Below the pieces are notes generated by a model. It ran no database searches and had not been told where the DNA came from. It worked only from the letters and a program-made list of their open reading frames with translations. This document shows, one piece after another, positions 44,626 to 53,837 of a stretch of 64,000 nt of DNA. The stretch is from Paludibaculum fermentans_A (GTDB lineage Bacteria; Acidobacteriota; Terriglobia; Bryobacterales; Bryobacteraceae), in NCBI RefSeq assembly GCF_051172195.1, contig NZ_JBPJAQ010000003.1, positions 558,001 through 622,000 of the forward strand, given 5' to 3'. The position numbers and the translations under genes are program-made. Each line of letters starts with the position of its first letter. The stretch's first letter is position 1.

Positions 44626-46029
44626 CTAGCCGGGGGCAGAAGCGAGTTTCAGGCTGGCCGCTTCCCAGGCGGCAAGACCGCCGGCCATTTCAATCAAGAG
44701 CGTGATTCCATTTTGATGCAGAATGCTGGCGGCGATGGAGGAGCGGTAACCGCCGGCGCAATGGACGGCGATGCGGCGATCCCGCGGGATCTCGGACAGA
44801 CGCTGCTGCAAATGGTTGAGCGGCACATTCAGGCTACCGTCGATGTGCTTGGCGGCCCACTCGCGCGGGTTCCGGACATCCAGCAGCAGCGGCGGATCGA
44901 GGCTGGCCAGTTCATCCGCGACCGAGGGCGCGCTGACGCGTTCAGTGGGCCACACCAGGTCCGGCCGGTCAGCGAGGGCCGCCATGCCGCCCTCCAGATA
45001 GCCTTGGACGTGATCGAAACCGATGCGGCCCAGGCGCAGAGCGGCTTCCTGCTCGCGGCCAGGCTCGGAGATGATCACGATGGGCTTGGCGCGGTCGAGC
45101 ACGGTTCCGGCCCAGGTGGCGTACTGGCCGCCGAGACCGATGTTGATACTGCCGGCCACGTGGCCCTTGGCGTATTCGGCAGGATCTCGGACGTCGAGGA
45201 TCTGGGCGCCGGCATCGCCCATCGCGAGCAACTGGCCGAGTCCGATGGGCCGCAGCACCTGCTCCAGATTGCGGTCCAGCGTGGTGTGCTCGCGGGTATT
45301 GAGGATCGCGTCATAGGTGAAGTAAGGAGGGGCGTCGGGCTGGTCGGCCGTCACCAGGCGGATGAACTCCTCCTTGGGCATCGGCTGCAGCGCGTAGTTC
45401 GTGCGGCGTTGCGTACCCAAGGCAGAGACGGTGTCGGAAGAGAGCTGCTTGCCGCAGAGGGAGCCGGCGCCATGGGCCGGGTAGACGAGGGTCTCGTCGG
45501 GCAGCGCCAGGAGTTTGCCGTGAAGGGAATCGTAGAGGTGCGAGCCGAGGTCGTTCGCTGTCCAGCCGAGCGACGCCCGCAGGTCGGGGCGGCCGACATC
45601 CCCGATAAACAGGGTGTCCCCGGTGAGCACGGCGTGCGGCCTGGACGCATCCTGCCGCGGGTCGAAAACCAGCAGCGAGATCGACTCGATGGTGTGGCCG
45701 GGTGTTTCCAGTACTTGGAGGCGCAGGCCGGGGAAGTCGAGCGTATCGCCATCCCGCATGGGCGTGAAGGCATACTCCGCTTGCGCGCGGGCGCCGAGAT
45801 GGATGGCTGCACCGCACTGGTCTCGAAGTTCCAGGTGGCCAGCCACGAAGTCGGCATGAAAGTGACTCAGAAAGACATGCCGGATGCGCAGACCGAGGGT
45901 CTCGGCGTCGGCCAGGTACTTCTGTATGTCGCGCTGCGGGTCGACGACGATGGCCGTACCGCTTGTTTCGTCGCCCAGGAGATATGAGGCGTGCGCGAGG
46001 CAGCCCAGATAATACTGTTTCAGGATCAT
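44626..46029 (-). CDS. Persulfide dioxygenase-rhodanese fusion (CstB/ETHE1-like)
   Basis: 467 residues from ATG 46029; the frame is open to 46113 but that extension lies in hairpin DNA. The N-terminal MBL domain has the single-iron persulfide dioxygenase set: H56, H58 and D60 in SHFHADFVAGH, H112 in PGHTIES, D138 in TGDTLFIGD and H186 in YPAHGAGS. Two rhodanese domains follow. The first (about 274-348) has SEPGRE where the active-site Cys loop should be, so it is inactive. The second carries Cys424 in HCAGGYRS. CstB of staphylococci has the same MBL-Rhd-Rhd layout. It converts persulfide to sulfite and thiosulfate. Sulfite can then be used by the neighbouring sulfite-oxidase-like enzyme. Confidence 0.9.
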   Translation of the reverse strand: MILKQYYLGCLAHASYLLGDETSGTAIVVDPQRDIQKYLADAETLGLRIRHVFLSHFHADFVAGHLELRDQCGAAIHLGARAQAEYAFTPMRDGDTLDFPGLRLQVLETPGHTIESISLLVFDPRQDASRPHAVLTGDTLFIGDVGRPDLRASLGWTANDLGSHLYDSLHGKLLALPDETLVYPAHGAGSLCGKQLSSDTVSALGTQRRTNYALQPMPKEEFIRLVTADQPDAPPYFTYDAILNTREHTTLDRNLEQVLRPIGLGQLLAMGDAGAQILDVRDPAEYAKGHVAGSINIGLGGQYATWAGTVLDRAKPIVIISEPGREQEAALRLGRIGFDHVQGYLEGGMAALADRPDLVWPTERVSAPSVADELASLDPPLLLDVRNPREWAAKHIDGSLNVPLNHLQQRLSEIPRDRRIAVHCAGGYRSSIAASILHQNGITLLIEMAGGLAAWEAASLKLASAPG

Positions 46030-46065
46030 AGGATGTCCAGGGCCAACTGAGTTTTCCGCCACCCG

Positions 46066-46105
46066 CGCGATCCCCTCCCCTTTCCCAGAGAGAGAGGGGA
46101 TCGCG
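46066..46105 (-). terminator. Long perfect hairpin between the ART and persulfide dioxygenase genes
   Basis: A 12-bp stem (46066-46077 with 46094-46105, GATCCCCTC core) lies 68 bases past the ADP-ribosyltransferase stop on the minus strand. No T-run follows. It could be a terminator or a dispersed repeat of the GGGGATCGC type. Confidence 0.4.
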
Positions 46106-46173
46106 GCGTTCACCCCCTACGCAGAGCACCTCCGTACCCGTCACTCGTGGGCACGGCAGCCCGCGCCGCGGAG

Positions 46174-47316
46174 TTAGCTGATCGGAATTACCGCTCCATT
46201 CACGAGCCGGTATCCTTCCGGAACTTTACCTACCACTGACGAGAGCTGTGCGAGCACCTGGCAGAAGGCCTTGTAATCCTGCTGCTGGAACATGTTTCTG
46301 ATGTAAACAGTGCTCTCTCCGAGCGCACCCGTACCGGCGAAACCGTAGACCTCTTTCCATTCCAGGGGGCCGAGGTGGGCGATCTCCGCTTCGTGTTTGG
46401 TGATGCCGCCCTTGCCCGCTTTGATCAGAAAGCCGGATTCCACTCGCAGGGCGTACACCCAGTGCCCGAGAGTGGTGATGCGGCATTCCTCGTCCCAGTC
46501 GAGATTCCTCGGTTTGCCGTGCGCTCCGCCCAGGCTGCCGTCGGCCGCTTCCCTTGCTTTGCCGACATCGCGGGTGGTGGAGACGTAGCCTTTCAGGAAC
46601 GAGTCGTTCGTCATGCCTTGCAGGTGCATTTGCTCATTGGAGAGCACCTTGCGCCAGAAGTGATACTCGGCCAGCAGCCCCCGGTCAGCAGGGGAGACCT
46701 GGTTGATCAGGTAACCGGCCATGTCTTCCTCAGTGGGGATACTGACGCCCGGGAGCGCACGGCGCTTCAGGTAGCCCACAAACTCCTTGGCGATGGACGT
46801 CATATAAGAGGAATCGGTGCGGGCCGAGGGCGGCTGGAATCCCCTGACGGCGCGGATCTGGTCCGGGGTGCGCCGGTCGCCGCGAAAGGCGTAGGCCCCC
46901 ACTTGCTCGAACATCTGCATGTGATCCCACGCGTTCAACATGCCGGCCGGGCGCTTGAACCCGGCTCGCAAAGTGCAAGGTGTTTCCTGGCCGCCCCGGC
47001 CGGTCCCGATGGTGACAGACCGCGGTGTCAGGGAGGGCGTCGCGGGACGGTTGGGCGAGGAGGATTTCCAACCATGATTGATCAGTTTCTGCAGTTCCGC
47101 CGAGTAGTTGAACTGCTTCACGAACATCCCAGTGATGCCGATGTAGCCGTTGTTCCCGTCCTGGTGATCCAGGCGCTCACCCCAGGGTTCCCAGGCGGTG
47201 AACTCCCGTAAGTCCTTGTAGAACTTGTTCCTGATCTGCAACGGCTGGGCGGACTTTTCGGTTCGTTGGCCGAACCTTGCCCTCAGCCCACCGAATACGG
47301 AAGTTGCTGTCGCCAT
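46174..47316 (-). CDS. Putative cholera/pertussis-type mono-ADP-ribosyltransferase
   Basis: 380 residues from ATG 47316, chosen for a strong AGAGGAGGAA site. Three motifs of the R-S-E ADP-ribosyltransferases appear in order. AYAFRGDRRTPDQI (Arg145) resembles the YRaDsRpPdeI of cholera toxin. GYVSTTRD (S246-T247-T248) is the STS motif. HEAEIAHLGPLEWKEVYGF (E309-x-E311) resembles the ExE loop followed by IYGW. NAD would be the donor and Arg the usual acceptor for ExE enzymes. There is no signal peptide or B subunit, so it may act inside the cell or be delivered by another route. Residues 1-130 are unrecognised. No immunity gene is obvious next to it. Its base composition looks lower in GC than its neighbours. 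Confidence 0.72.
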   Translation of the reverse strand: MATATSVFGGLRARFGQRTEKSAQPLQIRNKFYKDLREFTAWEPWGERLDHQDGNNGYIGITGMFVKQFNYSAELQKLINHGWKSSSPNRPATPSLTPRSVTIGTGRGGQETPCTLRAGFKRPAGMLNAWDHMQMFEQVGAYAFRGDRRTPDQIRAVRGFQPPSARTDSSYMTSIAKEFVGYLKRRALPGVSIPTEEDMAGYLINQVSPADRGLLAEYHFWRKVLSNEQMHLQGMTNDSFLKGYVSTTRDVGKAREAADGSLGGAHGKPRNLDWDEECRITTLGHWVYALRVESGFLIKAGKGGITKHEAEIAHLGPLEWKEVYGFAGTGALGESTVYIRNMFQQQDYKAFCQVLAQLSSVVGKVPEGYRLVNGAVIPIS

Positions 47317-47499
47317 GAAATTCCTCCTCTGATCCTTTCCCGCGGCACACACCTGGGTTTGCTGCCCGCCGGTCCGCTCGACTGCGTTCTATGTGGCAAT
47401 AAGAAGAACGCGGAGGAAGGTTACACACTTCCTTCAACGGGTGTTCCTGAATCTGCCGAAGATGAACCTGAAGTGGCTCGGCGAGCCTCGCTGATTGGT

Positions 47500-50400
47500 T
47501 TACCGGCTGGAACTCGCTGGGCGGCCGGTGGCGGTGAGCAGACGCTCCTGGATGTCGGCCAGATCGTTGGCGCGGGCCATCAGTTCGGCCAGCCCGGCGG
47601 CGGAAAGTTGCCCCGATTGCCTGAGCGCGGCCAGGAGGGAGCGGGACTCCGCGAAACAGTCGCGGCTTTGCTGGTACGCGGTGATCGATTCCAAACCGCT
47701 GGAGCCTCGCGCCGCCGCTCGCTGGGCGTCGCCGTGCAACCTGAGACTCTGGGCCAGGGCCAGGCGGTTTGCGGGTACATCATCCTCGGCCAGCAACCGG
47801 CGGCTGAGCTCGACCGCTTTGCCCGCCGCTTCCAGCCGCGCCGGCACCGGGCTGGCGAAGGACTCCAGAGCCTCCGCCTGGTTCCGCCAACCCTGCGCCA
47901 GGGCCGCCAGGATCTGCCCGGCCGCTGGTTTGCCCTTCGCGAAGTAGAGGCTGAAATTACCCCGGTCGCCGGAGATCTTCCACAGCGCCAGAGTGGCGTC
48001 GGCGGCGGATCCGGTGCCGCGCGCGGCGCTCTCGTGGCGGTAGCTGGACTCGCGTTGGCGCAGGGCTTGGTTCCTGTCGCCAAGGCTTTCCAGGACGAAG
48101 GCTGCACCGCGGCCGGCGAGAAGCAGCGACTCCAGGGCGCTCAGGTTGCCCTGATCCGCTGACCATGACTGCTCGCTTGCGCGTGCTGCTTGCTGGAATC
48201 CCGCCAGTGCCTCGCGCCAGGAGCCTTGCCCGGCCTCCCGCAAGCCAAGCCGGACCTGCAGCGAGCCGATGCGGGTCAGGCGGGCCGCGCGATCATAGAT
48301 GTCGCTGGCGGTGACAGGTGACTCTGCCCGGCTCAGCGCTTTCTGCTCAAACGCGAGCGCCTGGGCGGGATCTCCCAGGCTGAGGGCGACGGAGGCCGCG
48401 CGTCGATAGGCGCGCAGCAGCGTGTCGCGGTAGAGCCTGTTGCCGGGATTGTCGCGTGCCATCGTTTCCAGCACCGGCACGATCCGTTTCAGAATGACCG
48501 CGGCATCCTCTTCCGCACGCGCGGTGGAGAACGCAGCGGCCAGGGCCAGGTAGCTGGAAGCGAGCTCGTTGCGATAGTACGGCGAGGGCTCCTGCTCAAT
48601 CGGATACGACCGGCCGGCGCCAGGGGGTGTGGAATTCTCGTCCAGGATGGGCAGCGCGCGGCGCAGCGCGGCCAAGCCCTCGTCGCGGCGTCCCGAAAGC
48701 AGCAGCGTCTCGCCCAGGTCCCGGTTTGCGGCGACCCGGCTGACGACCCCCGTCCGTTGCGTCATTCCGAGAACCTGGCGGGCGGCGGCTAAGGCGCGTT
48801 CATACTCCGCGGAGCGCAGGCACTCGACGCGCAGGCACAACAGGGCATTGCGGAGCTCAGTCAGGGCGGACTCGTCATCCGGGTGGGCCTTGAAGTCCGC
48901 TGCGAGAAACGGCAGCGCCTTTTCGGCGGCGGCCACCGCGGCCCGATAGTCGCCGCTGCCGTCGTATAGCCTCGCCAGGTCCTCCCCCGCACGGGCCAAC
49001 GCACGCTGCAATCCTTGGCTGTCCGGCTTGCCCGCCACGCGCTTTTTCCAGATGGTCACGGCAGCGGACTGAGACTGGATGGCCTCGCTCCAGCGCGACA
49101 TGGCCCGCAGGCCCGCGGCCAATCCCTGGTGCGCCGTCGCCAGGCTCACCAACGACTCCGGCGTGGGCTGAGCCGGGCTGGCCGCTTGCGCCACCTGCAA
49201 CGCCTCGCGGTAACTACGCAGCGCGGCCGGCTGGTCGCCCATACCCAGCAGGACGCCACCGATCGAATCCAGGTCACCGCGCAGCGCTTCGCTCAGCTCG
49301 AAGCGGCCTGGATCGCGAGCGGCCAGCCGCCGGTCGATCGCCTCGGCCTTGCGATATTGCTCCAGTGCCCCCGGGAAGTCGCGCAGGTAGGTCTTGAAAC
49401 GGCCGGCATTTCGATAGTGATAGGCCGCCTGCCGCGGGAAGTCGGGGTTGTCGGGATGGCGCGCCGCCTGCTCTTCCTGGACCGACGCGGCCAGGGTGAC
49501 GTTCTCCAGGGCCAGGGCGGCCTGGCCGTTGTCATAGTAAGCATTTGACAGAGCCACGCGCGCCGCGCTCAGATCCAGGCGGAAGCTGGCATTGCGGCTA
49601 TCCGAGGCGGTGAGCTGCTCGAGAATCGAGACCGACTGCCGGGCGCAGGAGACGGCTTCCTGCAGCCGGCTCAAGTTGAGCAGGACCCGGGTCATCGTGC
49701 CTAGAGCCACCGCCCGGTCCCGCTGGTACTTGACGTTCGCCGGTTCCTCGCGGCTCAGCCTCTCGCAGGCATCCGCGCCTTTCTGCAGCCACTGCAAAGC
49801 CTCGCGGCGATTCTTCAGCACCAGGGAGGAGCCCAGCGCCAGCTGCGCCTGGGCCAGTTCCCAGCGCAGCACCGGATCGCCCGGGTTCGTGGCCAGAATG
49901 CGATCGCGCAAGGCCACCGCCCCGGCGAACTCGCCTTTGCCCTGCAGCACTTCACAGCGGTCGCGCAGGCCCTGGCGGTCGTTGGGCCATTGTTGGGTGT
50001 AGATGGCGGCGGACCTGGCGGCGCGATCCAGAATCTCCTTCGCGGGCGCATCCCCATCGTCGAGTTGTGCCCAGGAGGAGGCGAATGTGTGGACCACGGA
50101 ACCGAAAGTGCGGGCCGCCAGCGCCGACTCTTCGAGCTGCGCCTGCCGCACGTAAGCGAGCGTCAGAAGATGGCGTATGTTCGCCCGTTGCGGAGCGGCC
50201 GCCACCTCACCCTCGAGTATCGCGACACTGCGTGCATAGCTCTGCCGGGCACCCGTTACGTCCCGAAGGTTCGATTCGCCCGGCGCGCCCTGCAGGTCGC
50301 CGACCTTGAGAAATGCTTCCGCCAGCGCCAGCCGCCGCCGCGGATCGGCTTGGGTCAACGCCGCCTCCTTGTTGAGGTACCGCTGGCCCAGCCTTACCAG

Positions 50401-51771
50401 CGCTTCCCGCGCCTTGGTGCCGCCGGCGAGGTCCTTCACATCGTCGTTGATCTCGAACAGCATCGCTTCCGCGAGGGCGTGGACGTCATTCAGACGGGCT
50501 TCGGCCAGCGTGCGCGCCGCCACCGCTTCAGTCCGTTCCCTCCGGGCGATGGCGGCCTGCCAGGTGGTCGCCGCGATGCCGGCTACCAGTGCTACCAATA
50601 CGGCAGCGGCGGCAATGACCGATCGCCTGTACCGCCGCACGAACTTCCCCGCATGGTAGAGCGCGCCCGGCGGACTCGCCAGAACAGGCTGATCGTCGAG
50701 ATGCCGGCGGATGTCGGCAGACAGGTCGGAGGCGGCTGCATACCGCCGCCCGCGGTCTTTCTCCATCGCCTTCGCCACCACCCAGTTCAGGTCGCCCTGC
50801 ACCTGGCGCTTCAGTGTGGCCGGATCGGTGCGCCGCCTGCCTGCGATCTCGATCGCCGTGTCGCGCATTCCCGTCAGCTTCGCGGTCATGGGGATGGCTT
50901 CTTCTTCCCGGATGATCCGCAGCAGTTCGGACAGGGGCGCCCTGCGCAGCCGGGCCGCGTCGAACGGTACAGCGCCGGTCAATAGTTCATACAGCAGGAC
51001 GCCGAGCGAATAAACATCGGATCTCGTGTCGATGTCGCCCGTTACCAGATCGGCCTGCTCCGGACTCATGTACTCCGGCGTGCCCATGAATTGTCCCAGC
51101 TGTGTCACGCCGGCCGCCTCGTCCTGCGGCGGCCCGATGGCCCGCGCGATCCCGAAGTCGATCACCTTGGGTGTGGCTCGCCCGTCCACCTGGGTGACCA
51201 TCACGTTGGAGGGCTTGATGTCGCGATGGACGACGCCCTTCTGATGCGCGTGCTGCAGGGCCAGGCACACCGGGATGAACAACTCCAGCCGTTCTGTTGT
51301 CGTAAGGCGGTGCTGGTCGCAATACTGCGTAATGGGCAGGCCATCGACGTACTCCATTACGAAGTACGGGCGGCCGTTTGCGCTGGCCCCGGCGTCGTGC
51401 ACATGGGCGATGTTGGGGTGATCCATCAGCGCCAGCGCCTGCCGTTCGTAATTGAATCGCGACAGGATCTGGCTGGAACTCACGCCCGGCTTCACCACCT
51501 TCAGCGCCACCATGCGGTGCAGCGGTTTCGTCTGCTCGGCCAGGAAGACCCCGCCCATGCCGCCTTCGCCCAGTAGCCGCAGGATGCGATAGGGTCCGAA
51601 CCTGTCGTCATCCAAGGCGGCGGACGGTTCCGCCTGGGCGCTGGTTTCGAGGCTGGACGCGCCGCTGTCATCCTCAAGTTCGGGATCGGTGCCGAGCGCA
51701 CCTGCCAGCATGCAGGCGGCACAAGTCCCGTCGGGGTCGAGGCTTATTCCGCACTTGCTGCAGACTGACAC
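47500..51771 (-). CDS. Giant Ser/Thr protein kinase with zinc ribbon and long TPR tail
   Basis: About 1423 residues from GTG 51771, preceded by GGAGG. The frame is open to 51837, but that start would overlap the sigma gene. An N-terminal zinc ribbon has C4-x2-C7 and C17-x2-C20. The kinase domain has LGEGGMGGVFLAEQ, VALKVVKPG, VHRDIKPSNVMV, DFGIARA and GTPEYMSPEQ, all intact. A membrane helix (SVIAAAAVLVALVAGIAA) follows, then about 900 residues of degenerate TPR helices. It is probably a membrane sensor kinase whose TPR part binds partners outside or at the membrane. It lies 40 bases downstream of the ECF gene at 51812, forming a sigma/kinase unit parallel to the one at 14.6-17.8 kb. Confidence 0.9.
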   Translation of the reverse strand: MSVCSKCGISLDPDGTCAACMLAGALGTDPELEDDSGASSLETSAQAEPSAALDDDRFGPYRILRLLGEGGMGGVFLAEQTKPLHRMVALKVVKPGVSSSQILSRFNYERQALALMDHPNIAHVHDAGASANGRPYFVMEYVDGLPITQYCDQHRLTTTERLELFIPVCLALQHAHQKGVVHRDIKPSNVMVTQVDGRATPKVIDFGIARAIGPPQDEAAGVTQLGQFMGTPEYMSPEQADLVTGDIDTRSDVYSLGVLLYELLTGAVPFDAARLRRAPLSELLRIIREEEAIPMTAKLTGMRDTAIEIAGRRRTDPATLKRQVQGDLNWVVAKAMEKDRGRRYAAASDLSADIRRHLDDQPVLASPPGALYHAGKFVRRYRRSVIAAAAVLVALVAGIAATTWQAAIARRERTEAVAARTLAEARLNDVHALAEAMLFEINDDVKDLAGGTKAREALVRLGQRYLNKEAALTQADPRRRLALAEAFLKVGDLQGAPGESNLRDVTGARQSYARSVAILEGEVAAAPQRANIRHLLTLAYVRQAQLEESALAARTFGSVVHTFASSWAQLDDGDAPAKEILDRAARSAAIYTQQWPNDRQGLRDRCEVLQGKGEFAGAVALRDRILATNPGDPVLRWELAQAQLALGSSLVLKNRREALQWLQKGADACERLSREEPANVKYQRDRAVALGTMTRVLLNLSRLQEAVSCARQSVSILEQLTASDSRNASFRLDLSAARVALSNAYYDNGQAALALENVTLAASVQEEQAARHPDNPDFPRQAAYHYRNAGRFKTYLRDFPGALEQYRKAEAIDRRLAARDPGRFELSEALRGDLDSIGGVLLGMGDQPAALRSYREALQVAQAASPAQPTPESLVSLATAHQGLAAGLRAMSRWSEAIQSQSAAVTIWKKRVAGKPDSQGLQRALARAGEDLARLYDGSGDYRAAVAAAEKALPFLAADFKAHPDDESALTELRNALLCLRVECLRSAEYERALAAARQVLGMTQRTGVVSRVAANRDLGETLLLSGRRDEGLAALRRALPILDENSTPPGAGRSYPIEQEPSPYYRNELASSYLALAAAFSTARAEEDAAVILKRIVPVLETMARDNPGNRLYRDTLLRAYRRAASVALSLGDPAQALAFEQKALSRAESPVTASDIYDRAARLTRIGSLQVRLGLREAGQGSWREALAGFQQAARASEQSWSADQGNLSALESLLLAGRGAAFVLESLGDRNQALRQRESSYRHESAARGTGSAADATLALWKISGDRGNFSLYFAKGKPAAGQILAALAQGWRNQAEALESFASPVPARLEAAGKAVELSRRLLAEDDVPANRLALAQSLRLHGDAQRAAARGSSGLESITAYQQSRDCFAESRSLLAALRQSGQLSAAGLAELMARANDLADIQERLLTATGRPASSSR

Positions 51772-51811
51772 TTGCTCCTCCACGACCGGGCGGGATCTAT
51801 CGGCATCAGCC

Positions 51812-52543
51812 TTAGGGCTGGCCTGCCAGGGCCGCAATCAGGTGGCGTAGCTCGGCGTCAATGTCCGCCGGATCGGCCACAATATTGGCAATCTCTGCGC
51901 GCAGCAGGTCTCGATACCGCTTCCTCAGCCGGTGTATCCCGACCTTCAACGCCGTTTCCGTGGTGTCGAGCTGCCGGGCCAGCTCCGCGTACGGAACATC
52001 GAACTCCCCCTGCAGCGAGGGTTTCAACCGGTTGAAATGCTCCAGCCGGCCATGCCGGACGAACTCCTCGCGCAGCCGGTCGACGACTCGGTCAAGCAGT
52101 GTGCGGGCCCAACGCCGTTCATAAATACGTTCGGGCGTTTCATTATGGCCCGGTTCCCGTACATACATCTCCTCGCCCCGTGAGAACTCGAATGGCAACG
52201 ACGGCGCTCCTCCACCGCGCTTCTGCGCCCGGGCCCGGCCGGCATCGTCGCACAGGTAGTACTTGAAGGAAGTCAGCAGAAATGAGCGGAAGCGCCCCCT
52301 GTCGGGATCCGCACGATCGAAATAGTCGCGTTCCAGAAAGCGGGCGAAGAACTCCTGCGTATGGTCCTGTGCAGCTTCCGGCGAATCACCTCTACGCCGG
52401 GCATAGGCATAAAGAGGGTACCAATAGGCCTCGCACAGGGATGCGAGCGCTTTGCGGCTATCCGGCCCTGCGTGCGAGCCTGCGGCCGCAACCAGTGTCC
52501 AGTGGGTGGTCGGAAAATCAGCTGGACCGGAGCTGAATTGCAT
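51812..52543 (-). CDS. ECF-type RNA polymerase sigma factor, second family
   Basis: 243 residues from ATG 52543. It begins FPTTHWTLVAAAG. Region 2 has LCEAYWYPLYAYARRRGDSPEAAQDHTQEFFARFLERDYFDRADPDRGRFRSFLLTSFKYYL. Region 4 has PYAELARQLDTTETALKVGIHRLRKRYRDLLRAEI. It is a different family from the sigma at 17772 (THW start, QDHTQEFF). TACAAT at 52562-52557 on the minus strand, 13 bases before the ATG, suggests a very short leader. The frame is open to 52765, but that extension crosses the AraC gene. It likely directs transcription under control of the linked kinase. Confidence 0.88.
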   Translation of the reverse strand: MQFSSGPADFPTTHWTLVAAAGSHAGPDSRKALASLCEAYWYPLYAYARRRGDSPEAAQDHTQEFFARFLERDYFDRADPDRGRFRSFLLTSFKYYLCDDAGRARAQKRGGGAPSLPFEFSRGEEMYVREPGHNETPERIYERRWARTLLDRVVDRLREEFVRHGRLEHFNRLKPSLQGEFDVPYAELARQLDTTETALKVGIHRLRKRYRDLLRAEIANIVADPADIDAELRHLIAALAGQP

Positions 52544-52613
52544 CGCGAGTGCTCTAATTGTAGCCTGATTGCCGTCGGCCCAATGGCAAACCCGGCCCCC
52601 GGCCATCCGGCAT

Positions 52614-53579
52614 TTACTGGCGCCCCACGCGCTCCATCGGCAGCGCATTGGGCGATCGCAGCGTGCGGATATCACGCATGGGGGATTGGCCGAAAAACCG
52701 GCTATATTCGCGGTTGAACTGGCTGGCGCTCTCATAACCAACCGCGTAGGCCGCACTGGCCGCATCCAGCCCGTCGGCGAGCATCCGGGTCCGCGCCGCC
52801 TGCAGGCGAAGTTGCTTCTGATACTGCAGGGGACTCATCGCCGTCAGTGCCCGGAAGTGATGGTGCAGTGTGGATACGCCCATGCCGGCCAGTTGCGCCA
52901 GATCTTCCACTCGCAGCGGTTTCGCATAATTCGCCCTCATCCACGCAATTGCCTTGGCTGTGCGGTGGCTTTGGTCGCCCAGGGTCGCGATGGCTCGCAG
53001 GCGAGCGCCCTCAGGCCCGCGCAGGATCCTGTAAATGATCTCGCGCTGGATCAGGCCGCTGAGAAAAGGGATGTCCTCCGGAGCGCTCAGCAGGTCCACC
53101 AGCCGGCAGCAGGCGCCCAGCAGCTCCACCGTGGTGGCGCCAGTGGCCATGGCCGGCTGATCCGGTTGCAAATCCGGCGCCGGAATCTCGTCCCGGCTCA
53201 GCATCTCCCGGACCACCGGCATCTCGAGCTTCAGGCTCAGTGCCAGGAAGGGTGTTTCTTCACTCGCCTCCACCACCTGGCTGACAATCGGCAAATCGAC
53301 CGACGTCAGCAGGAATCGCGATTCGTCATAGCAGAACGTGGTCCGCGCAAGCTCGACGCGCTTCCGGCCCTGGGCAATCACCGCGACACTCGGTTCGTAG
53401 GTCATGCACGTTGGGGCGGTCAGCTCGGTCCTGCGGACTAGTATCAGGCCGGGAATCTCCGTTGCCCATCTCACTTGGCTACCCACCAGCGCGTCAATCT
53501 TCCGGGCCAGTTCAGTACGCACAGCCTGCGTTGGCTCCGCCGTCAGAGGTATACGATCTCTTCGATTCGTGATGGCCAC
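52614..53579 (-). CDS. AraC-family transcriptional regulator (AraC_N/YqhC-like)
   Basis: 321 residues from GTG 53579, which has AGGAGG 9 bases upstream; the frame is open to 53774. The N-terminal ligand-binding domain (LTAPTCMTYEPSVAVIAQGRKRVELARTTFCYDESRFLLTSVDLP) is of the AraC_N type. Two helix-turn-helices follow (LRVEDLAQLAGMGVSTLHHHFRALTAMSPLQYQKQLRLQAAR and ASAAYAVGYESASQFNREYSRFFGQSP). YqhC-type members activate aldehyde-reductase genes. This one is divergent from an aldo/keto reductase gene at 53838, giving the same arrangement. Confidence 0.9.
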   Translation of the reverse strand: MAITNRRDRIPLTAEPTQAVRTELARKIDALVGSQVRWATEIPGLILVRRTELTAPTCMTYEPSVAVIAQGRKRVELARTTFCYDESRFLLTSVDLPIVSQVVEASEETPFLALSLKLEMPVVREMLSRDEIPAPDLQPDQPAMATGATTVELLGACCRLVDLLSAPEDIPFLSGLIQREIIYRILRGPEGARLRAIATLGDQSHRTAKAIAWMRANYAKPLRVEDLAQLAGMGVSTLHHHFRALTAMSPLQYQKQLRLQAARTRMLADGLDAASAAYAVGYESASQFNREYSRFFGQSPMRDIRTLRSPNALPMERVGRQ

Positions 53580-53837
53580 GTGTCTCGCCCTCCTCAGCCC
53601 TAGATTACCTTCGGCGGTTGCCGTGGATGTACTGATTTTCGCCCCTTCCAGAGGAATAGGCAATAAATCGGAAGGATCAGGATACCGCGCACGCGGCGCC
53701 TCGCCTAGTCTGGAACCAGGACCTTCGGTTCGTTCTCGGGAGAGCCGGCTGCAGGCTGGCGGCGGGCGAGGCAATCAGCCTGCCCCGCCGGCCGGGCCGG
53801 ACTGTCCACTCAACGAAGTTCCTCCAAAGGAGACATT

